6,048 bases of DNA from positions 1-6,048 of the forward strand of contig JAFAGX010000658.1 in NCBI GenBank assembly GCA_019237515.1, written 5' to 3'. Shown here in pieces: positions 1-5,580 of the stretch. Each line of letters starts with the position of its first letter. Positions within the stretch are counted from its first letter, which is position 1. This DNA comes from Acidobacteriaceae bacterium. Lineage in GTDB: Bacteria; Acidobacteriota; Terriglobia; Terriglobales; SbA1. The notes beneath the pieces were generated by a model that worked only from the letters and a program-made list of their open reading frames with translations, ran no database searches and was not told the DNA's origin. A program made the translations under genes and the position numbers.

Positions 1-1
1 G

Positions 2-91
2 ATTACTGACGGTATGGTCCGCATCTCGGTTGGCATAGAAAATGTCGAGGACATCATCGCCGACCTTGAGCAGGCTTTAACGGCAATCTAG
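2..91 (+). CDS. Cys/Met-metabolism PLP-dependent enzyme, C-terminal fragment
   Basis: Reading from base 2, an open frame of 29 codons ends at the TAG at 89-91; the rest of the gene lies left of the window. The encoded tail, DGMVRISVGIENVEDIIADL followed by EQAL, matches the hallmark C-terminus of the trans-sulfuration family (cystathionine gamma-synthase, cystathionine beta/gamma-lyase, O-acetyl- or O-succinylhomoserine sulfhydrylase). In that family the 'RxSVGIExxEDLIADLxQAL' segment closes the C-terminal domain. These enzymes are cytoplasmic, use PLP and act in methionine/cysteine synthesis. The PLP lysine and substrate-specificity residues are outside the window, so the exact reaction cannot be chosen. 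The family call is secure despite the short length; the specific gene (metB, metC, metY or metZ) is not. Confidence 0.85.
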   Translation: MTDGMVRISVGIENVEDIIADLEQALTAI

Positions 92-99
92 CTGCTTCG

Positions 100-196
100 G
101 CCACGTGATGCCGGTTTGCGAAGGTAAGCTTCGCTGCTCATTGCGCCGCATCGGCGCCTCTTCCTTGACGCCTAAGCTCCCCGGCACTCACGTGGC
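100..196. repeat. 9-bp inverted repeat containing CACGTG, arms at 100-108 and 188-196
   Basis: GCCACGTGA at 100-108 and its reverse complement TCACGTGGC at 188-196 lie in the gap between the PLP enzyme and the methyltransferase, 79 bases apart. Each arm also contains the self-complementary hexamer CACGTG. The arms are visible in the sequence. A function, such as a pair of operator sites for a dimeric regulator, is only inference, and a chance match in a GC-rich region is quite possible. Confidence 0.3.
143..166 (+). terminator. candidate hairpin terminator after the PLP-enzyme gene
   Basis: GCGCCG (143-148), a CAT loop and CGGCGC (152-157) form a perfect 6-bp GC-only stem. A pyrimidine-rich but C-interrupted stretch (CTCTTCCTT, 158-166) follows. 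It lies 52 bases after the TAG of the upstream gene, a sensible place for a transcription end. The U-tract is poor, so intrinsic termination would be weak; it could instead be a pause or a chance hairpin. The rest of the 92-267 gap holds nothing else I can call, and no convincing promoter for the next gene. Confidence 0.3.
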
Positions 197-267
197 GGAC
201 GGAATGTGCCGCTCCTCCAGAGCTAACAACTGCCGAATTGATCGAGGGTTGTGGATTCCGTGTGAAA

Positions 268-1095
268 ATGTTGCAAATGCCAAACCATACCCAGGAATGG
301 GATGCCGCAGCGTATCACCGTGTCTCCAGCCCACAGCTTAGTTGGGGCAAGAAGGTTCTCGCGACGCTCCAGCTCCGTGGCGATGAAGTCGTTATGGATG
401 CCGGCTGCGGCAGCGGCCGTTTAATCGCCGAGTTGCTGGAGAGTTTACCCAAAGGCCGGGTGGTCGGAATAGACCTATCCCAAAATATGCTGGCCACTGC
501 GCACGATCACTTGCGCTCACAATTTAGTACTCGGGCTCAGTTTGTTGCCGCCGATCTGCAGGATCTCCCATTCGAGCACGTTTTTGATGGCATCTTCAGC
601 ACAGCAGCTTTTCACTGGGTGCCGGATCATCTTCGGTTGTTCCGGAACTTGTTTCGTGCTCTTCGGCCAGGCGGTTGGTTGCGAGCGCAATGTGGCGGAG
701 GCCCAAATCTGGCTCGCTTGCGAACACGAATGAACGCGCTGATGACATCGCTGAAGTACGCTCGCTTCTTTGCTCAGTTTCGAAGCCCATGGGTCTTCAA
801 CGACGCCGAAAGCGCTGCCGACCTCATGCGGCAAGCTGGATTTCTCGAAGTAGAAACGAGATTGGAACCGGCTTTGACGGTTTTCGAAGATTCCGAAGCC
901 TATTCCGAATTCGTGAGGACGGTGATCTTGCGCGTTCACCTTCAGAAGATACCTGATGCGGCGCTTCGCCACGAATTTGTTGCGGAACTTGCATGTCAGG
1001 CGGCTCAGGATGATCAGCCATTTTCGTTGGACTATTGGCGGCTCAATCTTAGCGGGAGGGTGCCGAAGACACGGTGCAGCTCGAGCGGTTCCTGA
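268..1095 (+). CDS. class I SAM-dependent methyltransferase (probable frameshift near the 3' end)
   Basis: A soluble Rossmann-fold methyltransferase of 275 residues from the ATG at 268. Motif I, VVMDAGCGSGRL (about residues 41-52), binds SAM. The acidic end of beta-2 is VVGIDLS (about 65-71), followed by VAADLQDLPF (about 93-102) and FDGIFSTAAFHWV (about 106-118). LRPGGW (about 132-137) is the post-core motif. The layout resembles trans-aconitate/ubiquinone-type methyltransferases; the substrate is unknown. The start is uncertain: in-frame choices are TTG 238, GTG 262, ATG 268 and ATG 277, and none has a strong ribosome binding site. Similarity to the family begins near WDAAAYHRVSSPQ, so a start at 262-277 is likely. 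After LDYWRLNLSGR the frame ends in a low-complexity VPKTRCSSSGS. One added base near 1060 would give AEDTVQLERFLSEIASI ending at 1115, which looks more protein-like, so a one-base deletion or a sequence error is suspected. Confidence 0.85.
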   Translation: MLQMPNHTQEWDAAAYHRVSSPQLSWGKKVLATLQLRGDEVVMDAGCGSGRLIAELLESLPKGRVVGIDLSQNMLATAHDHLRSQFSTRAQFVAADLQDLPFEHVFDGIFSTAAFHWVPDHLRLFRNLFRALRPGGWLRAQCGGGPNLARLRTRMNALMTSLKYARFFAQFRSPWVFNDAESAADLMRQAGFLEVETRLEPALTVFEDSEAYSEFVRTVILRVHLQKIPDAALRHEFVAELACQAAQDDQPFSLDYWRLNLSGRVPKTRCSSSGS

Positions 1096-1239
1096 GTGAA
1101 ATCGCTTCCATATAACTTAAGACTGATCATGGCTGATTTGCGTCAACTCTCCTAAACCGCCGAGTTGGGGCTACGAATAGAGTTCAGCGGGAAGCGGTGT
1201 ACGTCAACCGTTGGGAAATTCGGTCTCCGGTGCCATTCA

Positions 1240-1245
1240 AGGGAG
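1240..1245 (+). promoter_or_regulatory. ribosome binding site fixing the start of the membrane methyltransferase
   Basis: AGGGAG lies 7 bases before the ATG at 1253, an optimal Shine-Dalgarno match and spacing. It argues for that ATG over the in-frame TTG at 1211, which has no such site. The rest of the gap 1096-1239 holds the suspected out-of-frame methyltransferase tail (to 1115) and otherwise nothing I can identify. Confidence 0.7.
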
Positions 1246-1252
1246 TTTGTCA

Positions 1253-1825
1253 ATGCTGATCGCGTCGTTGTTAATGATAAGAACAGCATGGATCGTCACA
1301 GCAGTGGTCTGGCTGTTTGGAATGGTGTCGGCCAAGCCAAGGGCGCGAGCGGGTTCAGCGGAGGTGCGGCTCACGTATCTAGTGCTTGCGATAATTGGTG
1401 GCTTCTGCATAGGTGACAAGCGGCTTCATTGGGGCTGGCTTGGGCAACGATTCGCACCACCTTCTATAAGCATCCTCTTCTTGGGGGCTGTGCTCACCGT
1501 AATCGGATGTGCTGTGGCGATTTGGGCGAGAACGGTTTTGGGATCGAACTGGAGCGGAGTGCCAGATGTAAAGCAGGGTCACACTCTGGTGCAAACCGGA
1601 CCGTACGCGTTAACCCGGCACCCGATCTATACAGGATTCTTAATTGCTGTGTTCGGGACGGCCCTGGCGGTTTTCCGGTACCGCGCTCTTATTGGTTTCG
1701 TGCTTGTTCTAGTTTCCATCCTTCTGAAAATTCAAGAGGAAGAGAAGTTGATGTCGGAGTCATTTCCCAATGAGTACGCCAGCTACCGGAACCGGGTCAA
1801 GGCACTGGTTCCCTGGGTGTTGTGA
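1253..1825 (+). CDS. isoprenylcysteine carboxyl methyltransferase (ICMT/PEMT) family membrane protein
   Basis: An integral-membrane methyltransferase-family protein of 190 residues from the ATG at 1253. Hydrophobic segments occur at about residues 11-27, 40-54, 72-92, 122-141 and 145-160. The family signature follows: TGPYALTRHPIYTG at 115-128 (the SAM-contacting 'GPYxxxRHPxY' motif), then EEEKLM at 162-167 and YASYRNRVKALVP at 175-187, the 'EExxLxxxFxxxYxxYxxxV' C-terminal block. Bacterial members are often called isoprenylcysteine or phospholipid methyltransferases, but bacteria generally lack prenylated CaaX proteins and substrates are mostly unknown; an S, O or N lipid-like methyl acceptor is plausible. 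It follows the soluble methyltransferase on the same strand after 157 bases, so co-transcription is possible but unproven. The signature makes the family call strong and the substrate open. Confidence 0.88.
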   Translation: MLIASLLMIRTAWIVTAVVWLFGMVSAKPRARAGSAEVRLTYLVLAIIGGFCIGDKRLHWGWLGQRFAPPSISILFLGAVLTVIGCAVAIWARTVLGSNWSGVPDVKQGHTLVQTGPYALTRHPIYTGFLIAVFGTALAVFRYRALIGFVLVLVSILLKIQEEEKLMSESFPNEYASYRNRVKALVPWVL

Positions 1826-1882
1826 CTGGCAGCAAACCTTGATCGTAGCACCCCTGGATCTGGACGTTCACAACCAACTCGG

Positions 1883-1904
1883 AAAAAACTCGATGTTACT
1901 CATC
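1883..1904 (-). terminator. weak candidate terminator for cutA
   Basis: Read on the minus strand, GATG-AGTAA-CATC forms a 4-bp stem with a 5-base loop (1892-1904), followed after GAG by six T residues (1883-1888). It begins 34 bases after the cutA stop. The T-run is good but the stem is too short for confidence. The remainder of the 1826-1937 convergent gap shows nothing for the plus-strand gene. Confidence 0.2.
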
Positions 1905-1937
1905 TCGCTGGAGCAGTTGGAGAACCAGTACCGGCGA

Positions 1938-2255
1938 TTACTCCACCGACTCTTCAATCCAGCGGAGATACTCGGGGCTGCCATCTTCCACCGCAAGGCA
2001 AATGCACTCGGGCAATTCGTAAGAATGCATTTCCTTGATGGCGTCGCGAACGGCCTCAAAGTGATCAGCGGTAGTTTTGATCCACATAAACCACTCCTCC
2101 GCTTCTTCGGCTTTGCCCTTCCAGCGGTAGATTGACTGCACGCCGGGCACGATGTTCACGCAAGCCGCCAGCTTGCGCTCAATAAGAACATCGGCGATCC
2201 GCCGCGCCTGATTCTGGGATTCGGCAGTAGTGAGAATGAGTCTCTTGTCTGTCAT
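1938..2255 (-). CDS. cutA: divalent-cation tolerance protein CutA
   Basis: A 105-residue protein of the usual CutA length, a small trimeric ferredoxin-like-fold protein of the cytoplasm linked to copper and other divalent-cation tolerance; its biochemical role is still debated. The family blocks are present in order: LILTTAESQNQARRIADVLI (about 6-25), LAACVNIVPGVQSIYRWKGK (about 29-48), EEWFMWIKTT (53-62), HSYELPECI (77-85), and a C-terminal SPEYLRWIEES. The family more often has 'HPYE-PE', so serine here replaces the proline. Possible metal-binding residues include C32, H77, C84 and C86. The start is the ATG at 2253-2255, with only a weak purine-rich stretch (GAAAG) upstream. It is transcribed alone, convergent with the membrane methyltransferase and divergent from the FtsB-like gene. 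The 161-base divergent gap (2256-2416) shows no strong promoter; a TTGACG at 2351 lacks a matching -10. Confidence 0.95.
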   Translation of the reverse strand: MTDKRLILTTAESQNQARRIADVLIERKLAACVNIVPGVQSIYRWKGKAEEAEEWFMWIKTTADHFEAVRDAIKEMHSYELPECICLAVEDGSPEYLRWIEESVE

Positions 2256-2416
2256 GTGAAATCAGCTTTCAGCCATTGGCAGTTTACGGCATCGAAGAGG
2301 GGCTCGTTTGCCGAAGTTGGTTCCTTTCTCCGAAGCGCGAAAACTTCCGCTTGACGGGAGAAGCGCAGGCGAAGTTCACTGGGAAGTTGCGGCAGAGTCC
2401 GCAGGCTCGCTAAGAG

Positions 2417-2890
2417 ATGGATTTTCGAGTAAACCGCCTCCGCCGAACGCATTTGTTGCCCAACCCTGGAAAAGGCATGCGGGCCCTCGTCGAGCGTGCC
2501 CCAGAGGCTGAGGCGTGGTTCGAGAGCGTAGTCGCTCAGCTACGCCCGACACTTAGCATGCTCTACACCGTGCGCCGCCGTATTGCTACCGTCATGATTG
2601 CTGCTTTCACCGTTTGGTTTTTCGTGCACGTCATGTTTGGAGCAAACGGAATGGTGATTTATCGACAGAAAAAAACGGAATACCAAAGCCTGCGCAATCA
2701 GATCGGAGGCTTACAGCTGGAGAACCAGCACTGCACGCAACAAATCAACGCATTGCAAACCGATCCCAAGGCCATTGAGAAGGAAGCGCGCGAACAACTG
2801 CACTATGCCCGGCCGGGAGAAATGATCTTTGTTTCTCCGCCATCGCTGCCACCTCGCTCGAGCACCGAATCGAAGGCTGCCAGAAAGTAA
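2417..2890 (+). CDS. FtsB/DivIC-family septum formation protein
   Basis: A bitopic membrane protein of 157 residues from the ATG at 2417. A basic stretch TVRRRIA (51-57) precedes one transmembrane helix (about 58-75, positive-inside). A coiled coil runs over about 83-115 (YRQKKTEYQSLRNQ, then QLENQHCTQQINALQ). The hallmark DPKAIEKEAREQLHYARPGE (116-135) is the 'DPxxIExxAREKLgxxkPGE' block of FtsB/DivIC, and the tail is Pro/Ser-rich. These proteins join FtsL and FtsQ/DivIB in the divisome to activate septal wall synthesis. The N-terminal 50 residues before the helix are longer than in classical FtsB. In-frame ATGs at 2477 (GGA 7 bases upstream) and 2558 are alternatives, and the first 20 residues look least convincing. 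The partner eno, frequent in other genomes, is not adjacent here. Calling it FtsB rather than DivIC is not possible from sequence alone. Confidence 0.85.
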   Translation: MDFRVNRLRRTHLLPNPGKGMRALVERAPEAEAWFESVVAQLRPTLSMLYTVRRRIATVMIAAFTVWFFVHVMFGANGMVIYRQKKTEYQSLRNQIGGLQLENQHCTQQINALQTDPKAIEKEAREQLHYARPGEMIFVSPPSLPPRSSTESKAARK

Positions 2891-2928
2891 AATTTGCGGA
2901 CCACCCGCTGCTTGGCTGTAAGGTTTTG

Positions 2929-2937
2929 TGCTATAGT
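2929..2937 (+). promoter_or_regulatory. candidate extended -10 promoter of the small exported protein gene
   Basis: TGC directly before TATAGT (2932-2937) fits an extended -10 element. No good -35 lies at 17 bases (TGCTTG at 2909-2914), although TTGGCT occurs at 2912 with a short 14-base spacer. Transcription would begin near 2944 and leave a leader of about 117 bases. It lies 39 bases after the FtsB-like stop, so the exported-protein gene probably has its own promoter. Confidence 0.4.
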
Positions 2938-2968
2938 TCCATCACTTTTCCTGAGCACTTGGGGTGGT

Positions 2969-3041
2969 GCGCCGGCATTGCGGCGACCTGCAGCGGCGCG
3001 ATTTAAATCGATCGGAATTACAAAATCTGCGGCTCAGCCGC
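2969..3041 (+). other. structured leader with two GC-rich hairpins
   Basis: Two stems are visible in the predicted 5' leader. GCGCCG (2969-2974) pairs with CGGCGC (2994-2999) around a 19-base interior. GCGGC (3029-3033) pairs with GCCGC (3037-3041) around a TCA loop. The second ends 5 bases before the AAAGGAG ribosome binding site (3047-3053), so it may stabilise the mRNA end or influence ribosome access. No known riboswitch class is recognised; function is inferred from position only. Confidence 0.25.
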
Positions 3042-3060
3042 TTATCAAAGGAGCTTTGCT

Positions 3061-3381
3061 ATGAAGAAGGTTCTTCTAATTCTGCTGGCGGTCTCTCTGC
3101 TCTTCTTTATGGTTGGCCTGGTTTCAGCCGCCGATTCCTCCACCGTAAAGGGCTGGGTGAGTGACTCGCAATGCGCAGCCAAAGGCGCCAAAGAAGGCCA
3201 TGCGGATTGCATGAACAAGTGCCTTTCGAAAGGCGCATCGTATGTGATCGTGACCGACAAGGACAAGAAGGTCCTGACTGTCGATAATCCCGATGCTCTG
3301 AAGGGACATGAAGGGCACCACGTCATCGCGACCGGGACTGTGACTGGGGATTCCATTCATGTCGACAGCGTCAAGATGTGA
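3061..3381 (+). CDS. small exported Cys/His-containing protein of unknown function
   Basis: A 106-residue secreted protein. KK followed by a hydrophobic core (4-20) and VSA (21-23) gives a clear type I signal peptide, with cleavage expected after A23; no lipobox cysteine is present. The mature part of about 83 residues has WVSDSQCA (32-39), then GHADCMNKC (46-54), so C38, H47, C50 and C54 form a compact Cys/His cluster that could bind a metal, haem or form disulfides. The second half alternates short strands (YVIVTDKDKKVLTV, HHVIATGTVTGDSIHVDSV), suggesting a small beta-barrel, with H83, H86 and H87 grouped in GHEGHH. I associate this pattern with small secreted acidobacterial proteins but know no proven function. 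The start is certain: AAAGGAG lies 7 bases before the ATG. The gene is monocistronic, between its own candidate promoter and a strong terminator. Confidence 0.88.
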   Translation: MKKVLLILLAVSLLFFMVGLVSAADSSTVKGWVSDSQCAAKGAKEGHADCMNKCLSKGASYVIVTDKDKKVLTVDNPDALKGHEGHHVIATGTVTGDSIHVDSVKM

Positions 3382-3402
3382 GTTTGGTGATTGAAGGTAC
3401 AG

Positions 3403-3434
3403 GGGCGGATTTGAATCCGCCCTTTTTGCTTTTT
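3403..3434 (+). terminator. strong rho-independent terminator
   Basis: GGGCGGAT (3403-3410) and ATCCGCCC (3415-3422) form a perfect 8-bp stem around TTGA; one further T-A pair would leave a 2-base loop. The stem is followed directly by TTTTTGCTTTTT (3423-3434). It lies 21 bases after the stop of the exported-protein gene. On the minus strand no T-tract follows, so it should not stop thiG transcription efficiently. Confidence 0.92.
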
Positions 3435-3465
3435 CGGTTTCTGGTTACGCGAGTTTTTTTGAGGA

Positions 3466-4239
3466 CTACCTGACCACACCCTCGGCCGGCGAACTGGCGG
3501 TCGCGTACAGTTTCTTGGGCATGCGTCCGGCAAGGTAGGCTTCGCGGCCGGCGGTGACGGCATGCTTCATGGCCTCGGCCATCAACACTGGATCTTGAGC
3601 ATTGGCAATACCCGTATTCATCAAAACGGCGTCGGCACCTAATTCCATCGCAATGACTGCGTCTGAGGCCGTACCCACGCCGGCATCTAAGATCAGCGGG
3701 ACCCCGGTGATCATCTCGCGCAAGATTCGGATGTTGGCGGCATTCTGAACGCCCAGGCCGCTTCCGATCGGGGCACCCAGAGGCATGATCGCACCCGCAC
3801 CCGCATCCAGGAGCCGCTTTGCAACAACAATGTCATCCGACGTGTAGGGGAGAACCGTGAAACCTTCCTTGACCAGCACGCGAGTGGCTTCGAGAGTGGC
3901 TTGCACATCGGGGTAGAGTGTCGCCTGATCACCGATCACCTCAAGCTTCACCCAGTCGGAAAGCCCGACCTCGCGGCCCAGGCGAGCGGCACGAATGGCT
4001 TCGTCCGCCGAGTAGCAGCCCGCGGTGTTGGGCAAGAGAAAATACTTGCCCGGATCGATATAGTCGAGCAACGATTCTTTGCTCCGATCGAGATTCACGC
4101 GGCGCACGGCGACAGTGACCATGTCGGCACCGCTGGCTTCGAGGGCACGAGCAGTTTCCTGAAAGGATTTGTATTTACCCGTTCCCACGATCAGCCGGGA
4201 ACGGAACTCACGGCCAGCAATGATCAATGAGTCCGTCAT
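3466..4239 (-). CDS. thiG: thiazole synthase ThiG
   Basis: A 257-residue TIM-barrel enzyme, full length for ThiG. It makes the thiazole phosphate of thiamine from 1-deoxy-D-xylulose 5-phosphate, dehydroglycine and the sulfur carried as ThiS thiocarboxylate. It opens with [19 protein letters not shown] (5-23). The catalytic lysine is K98 in WVKLEVIGD (96-104), which forms the imine with the sugar phosphate. Conserved phosphate/substrate loops are VLPYTSDD (129-136), [16 protein letters not shown] (151-166), [13 protein letters not shown] (182-194) and [12 protein letters not shown] (201-212). The start is the ATG at 4237-4239, with AGG a few bases upstream. It lies 57 bases downstream of lysA on the same strand and is probably co-transcribed. 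thiS, thiF, thiO/thiH and a TPP riboswitch are not beside it, so the sulfur carrier must be encoded elsewhere. Confidence 0.97.
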   Translation of the reverse strand: MTDSLIIAGREFRSRLIVGTGKYKSFQETARALEASGADMVTVAVRRVNLDRSKESLLDYIDPGKYFLLPNTAGCYSADEAIRAARLGREVGLSDWVKLEVIGDQATLYPDVQATLEATRVLVKEGFTVLPYTSDDIVVAKRLLDAGAGAIMPLGAPIGSGLGVQNAANIRILREMITGVPLILDAGVGTASDAVIAMELGADAVLMNTGIANAQDPVLMAEAMKHAVTAGREAYLAGRMPKKLYATASSPAEGVVR

Positions 4240-4245
4240 GAGCCT

Positions 4246-4251
4246 ATTGTA
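4246..4251 (-). promoter_or_regulatory. weak candidate -10 element just before thiG
   Basis: On the minus strand TACAAT lies 6 bases before the thiG ATG, which would put a transcription start at or next to the A of ATG and give a leaderless message. A matching -35 is poor (TTGTGT, 19 bases away). The main alternative is that thiG is simply read through from lysA. Confidence 0.2.
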
Positions 4252-4296
4252 ATGAAAGCGGCAAAGGGTGACACAAGGAATGACGCAGGCGGTTGG

Positions 4297-5580
4297 TCAC
4301 CGTTCCGCCCTCAGCAAATCAGAGATGCTTTCCCGGCGGCGAATCAATTTAGCAGATTTGCCATCCACCAGCACTTCAGCCGCGCGCAGACGGGAGTTGT
4401 AGTTGGAGGCGAGCACCATGCCGTATGCGCCGACATCCATAACGGCCAAAAGATCTCCTTCCTCAACGACGGTTAGCTCACGTTCCCGGGCAAGAAAATC
4501 GCCCGTTTCGCAGACTGGACCGACCACGTCGACTTTTTCAGTCTGCTCGCCTGCGGCTTGAACCGGTAGGATTCTGTGATAGGCGTTGTAAAGCGCTGGT
4601 CGCACGAGGTCATTCATCGCGGCATCGACGATCAGGAAGCGCCTTCCGTCGTTTCGCTTCTTGTACACAACTCCTGTGAGCAGGATTCCGGCGGGGCCGA
4701 CAATTGCGCGCCCAGGCTCGAGCAACAGGTGCACCTTCAAACGGCGGGTCGGAGCAATAACTGCGTTTGCGTAGGCTGCGGCGTAATCTGAGAAATTACA
4801 TGCGTTTCGTTCGTAATCAATTCCCAATCCGCCGCCGGCATCCACGTACTTGATGCGATGGCCGTGGCTCCGCAGTTGCTGGACAAAATCCGCAACTCGT
4901 TCCATGGCGGCTGAAAAAGGCTGAACGTCTGTAATCTGTGAGCCGATGTGGACGCTCACTCCACAAAAATTCAAATATTTGCTTTTTGACGCTTCTCCGT
5001 ATATGCCCAAAGCTTCGCCCACCGGAATACCAAACTTATGCCGGTGCAAACCGGTTGAAATATAGGGATGGGTGTCGGCCGGGACGTCAGGATTTATGCG
5101 CAGAGCGACCGGGGCGATCTTTTTGAGTGAGGCGGCGCAGTCTGCCAAGACGCGAAGCTCGGATTTGCTTTCCACATTAAACAGCAGGATGCCAGCTTTT
5201 AGCGCGGCAACCATCTCCTCTCGTGTTTTGCCGACACCAGAGAAAACGACCTTTTTTGCAGCAGCAGGGCTGACGCGCAACACTCTCTGCAGTTCACCGC
5301 CGGACACCACGTCAAACCCGCAGTTCTGTCTCGCGAGAAGGCGCAGGATCTGCAGGTTCGAATTGGCTTTGACGGAATAACAGACTGTATGAGGAACGGC
5401 GCGGAATGGCCGCTCGAAATCTTGGAACCGGTTGCGAATGGCAGAAGCGGAATAGACGTATAGAGGAGTGCCAAAGCGTTTGGCGAGGTTGGCTAGCGGG
5501 AGTTGATCACAATACAGCAAAGAACCATGATCATCGAAAGCACGGTAGGTAAACCCTGAATGCGCACGTGCCGGCCTCAC
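4297..5580 (-). CDS. lysA: diaminopimelate decarboxylase
   Basis: A 427-residue fold-type III PLP enzyme catalysing meso-diaminopimelate to L-lysine plus CO2, the last step of lysine synthesis. The PLP lysine is K71 in YSVKAN (68-73). Other landmarks are FDVVSGGEL (89-97), RINPDV (161-166), HKFG (181-184), HIGSQ (211-215), DAGGGLGIDY (247-256, phosphate loop), EPGR (288-291), and the substrate/dimer motifs GPVCETGDFL (354-363; usually CESGD, here threonine) and GAYG (384-387). Length is normal. The start is the GTG at 5578-5580, which overlaps the TGA of the upstream phosphatase gene (GTGA) and has GGGAA about 8 bases upstream, so translational coupling is likely. thiG follows after 57 bases. 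No lysine riboswitch is visible, as the gene has no leader of its own. Confidence 0.97.
   Translation of the reverse strand: MRPARAHSGFTYRAFDDHGSLLYCDQLPLANLAKRFGTPLYVYSASAIRNRFQDFERPFRAVPHTVCYSVKANSNLQILRLLARQNCGFDVVSGGELQRVLRVSPAAAKKVVFSGVGKTREEMVAALKAGILLFNVESKSELRVLADCAASLKKIAPVALRINPDVPADTHPYISTGLHRHKFGIPVGEALGIYGEASKSKYLNFCGVSVHIGSQITDVQPFSAAMERVADFVQQLRSHGHRIKYVDAGGGLGIDYERNACNFSDYAAAYANAVIAPTRRLKVHLLLEPGRAIVGPAGILLTGVVYKKRNDGRRFLIVDAAMNDLVRPALYNAYHRILPVQAAGEQTEKVDVVGPVCETGDFLARERELTVVEEGDLLAVMDVGAYGMVLASNYNSRLRAAEVLVDGKSAKLIRRRESISDLLRAER

Noticed and set aside
105..341. A 78-codon plus-strand frame in the gap before the methyltransferase
   Set aside because: It runs out of frame into the methyltransferase. 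Its Cys/Arg/Pro-rich product and lack of an RBS make it a chance frame.
517..972. A 151-codon minus-strand frame inside the methyltransferase gene
   Set aside because: It lies wholly antisense to a gene with clear SAM-methyltransferase motifs. Its product is Ser/Arg/Pro-rich without domains, as expected of a shadow frame in GC-rich DNA.
1770..2135. A 121-codon plus-strand frame covering the 3' end of the membrane methyltransferase and most of cutA
   Set aside because: It is antisense to the well-conserved cutA and out of frame with the methyltransferase it overlaps; the product resembles nothing.
2252..2452. A 66-codon minus-strand frame whose TGA overlaps the cutA ATG (ATGA), suggestive of a coupled upstream gene
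   Set aside because: The product has no recognisable domain, and its 5' part lies antisense to the start of the FtsB-like gene. Its start has no clear RBS, and the overlap can arise by chance.
3357..3563. A minus-strand frame crossing the terminator at 3403-3434
   Set aside because: It overlaps the thiG 3' end out of frame and spans a strong terminator hairpin. The product is Pro/Lys/Arg-rich with no domain.
4240..4296. A TPP riboswitch between lysA and thiG
   Set aside because: The 57-base gap is too short for a THI element and none of the conserved THI-box sequence is visible.
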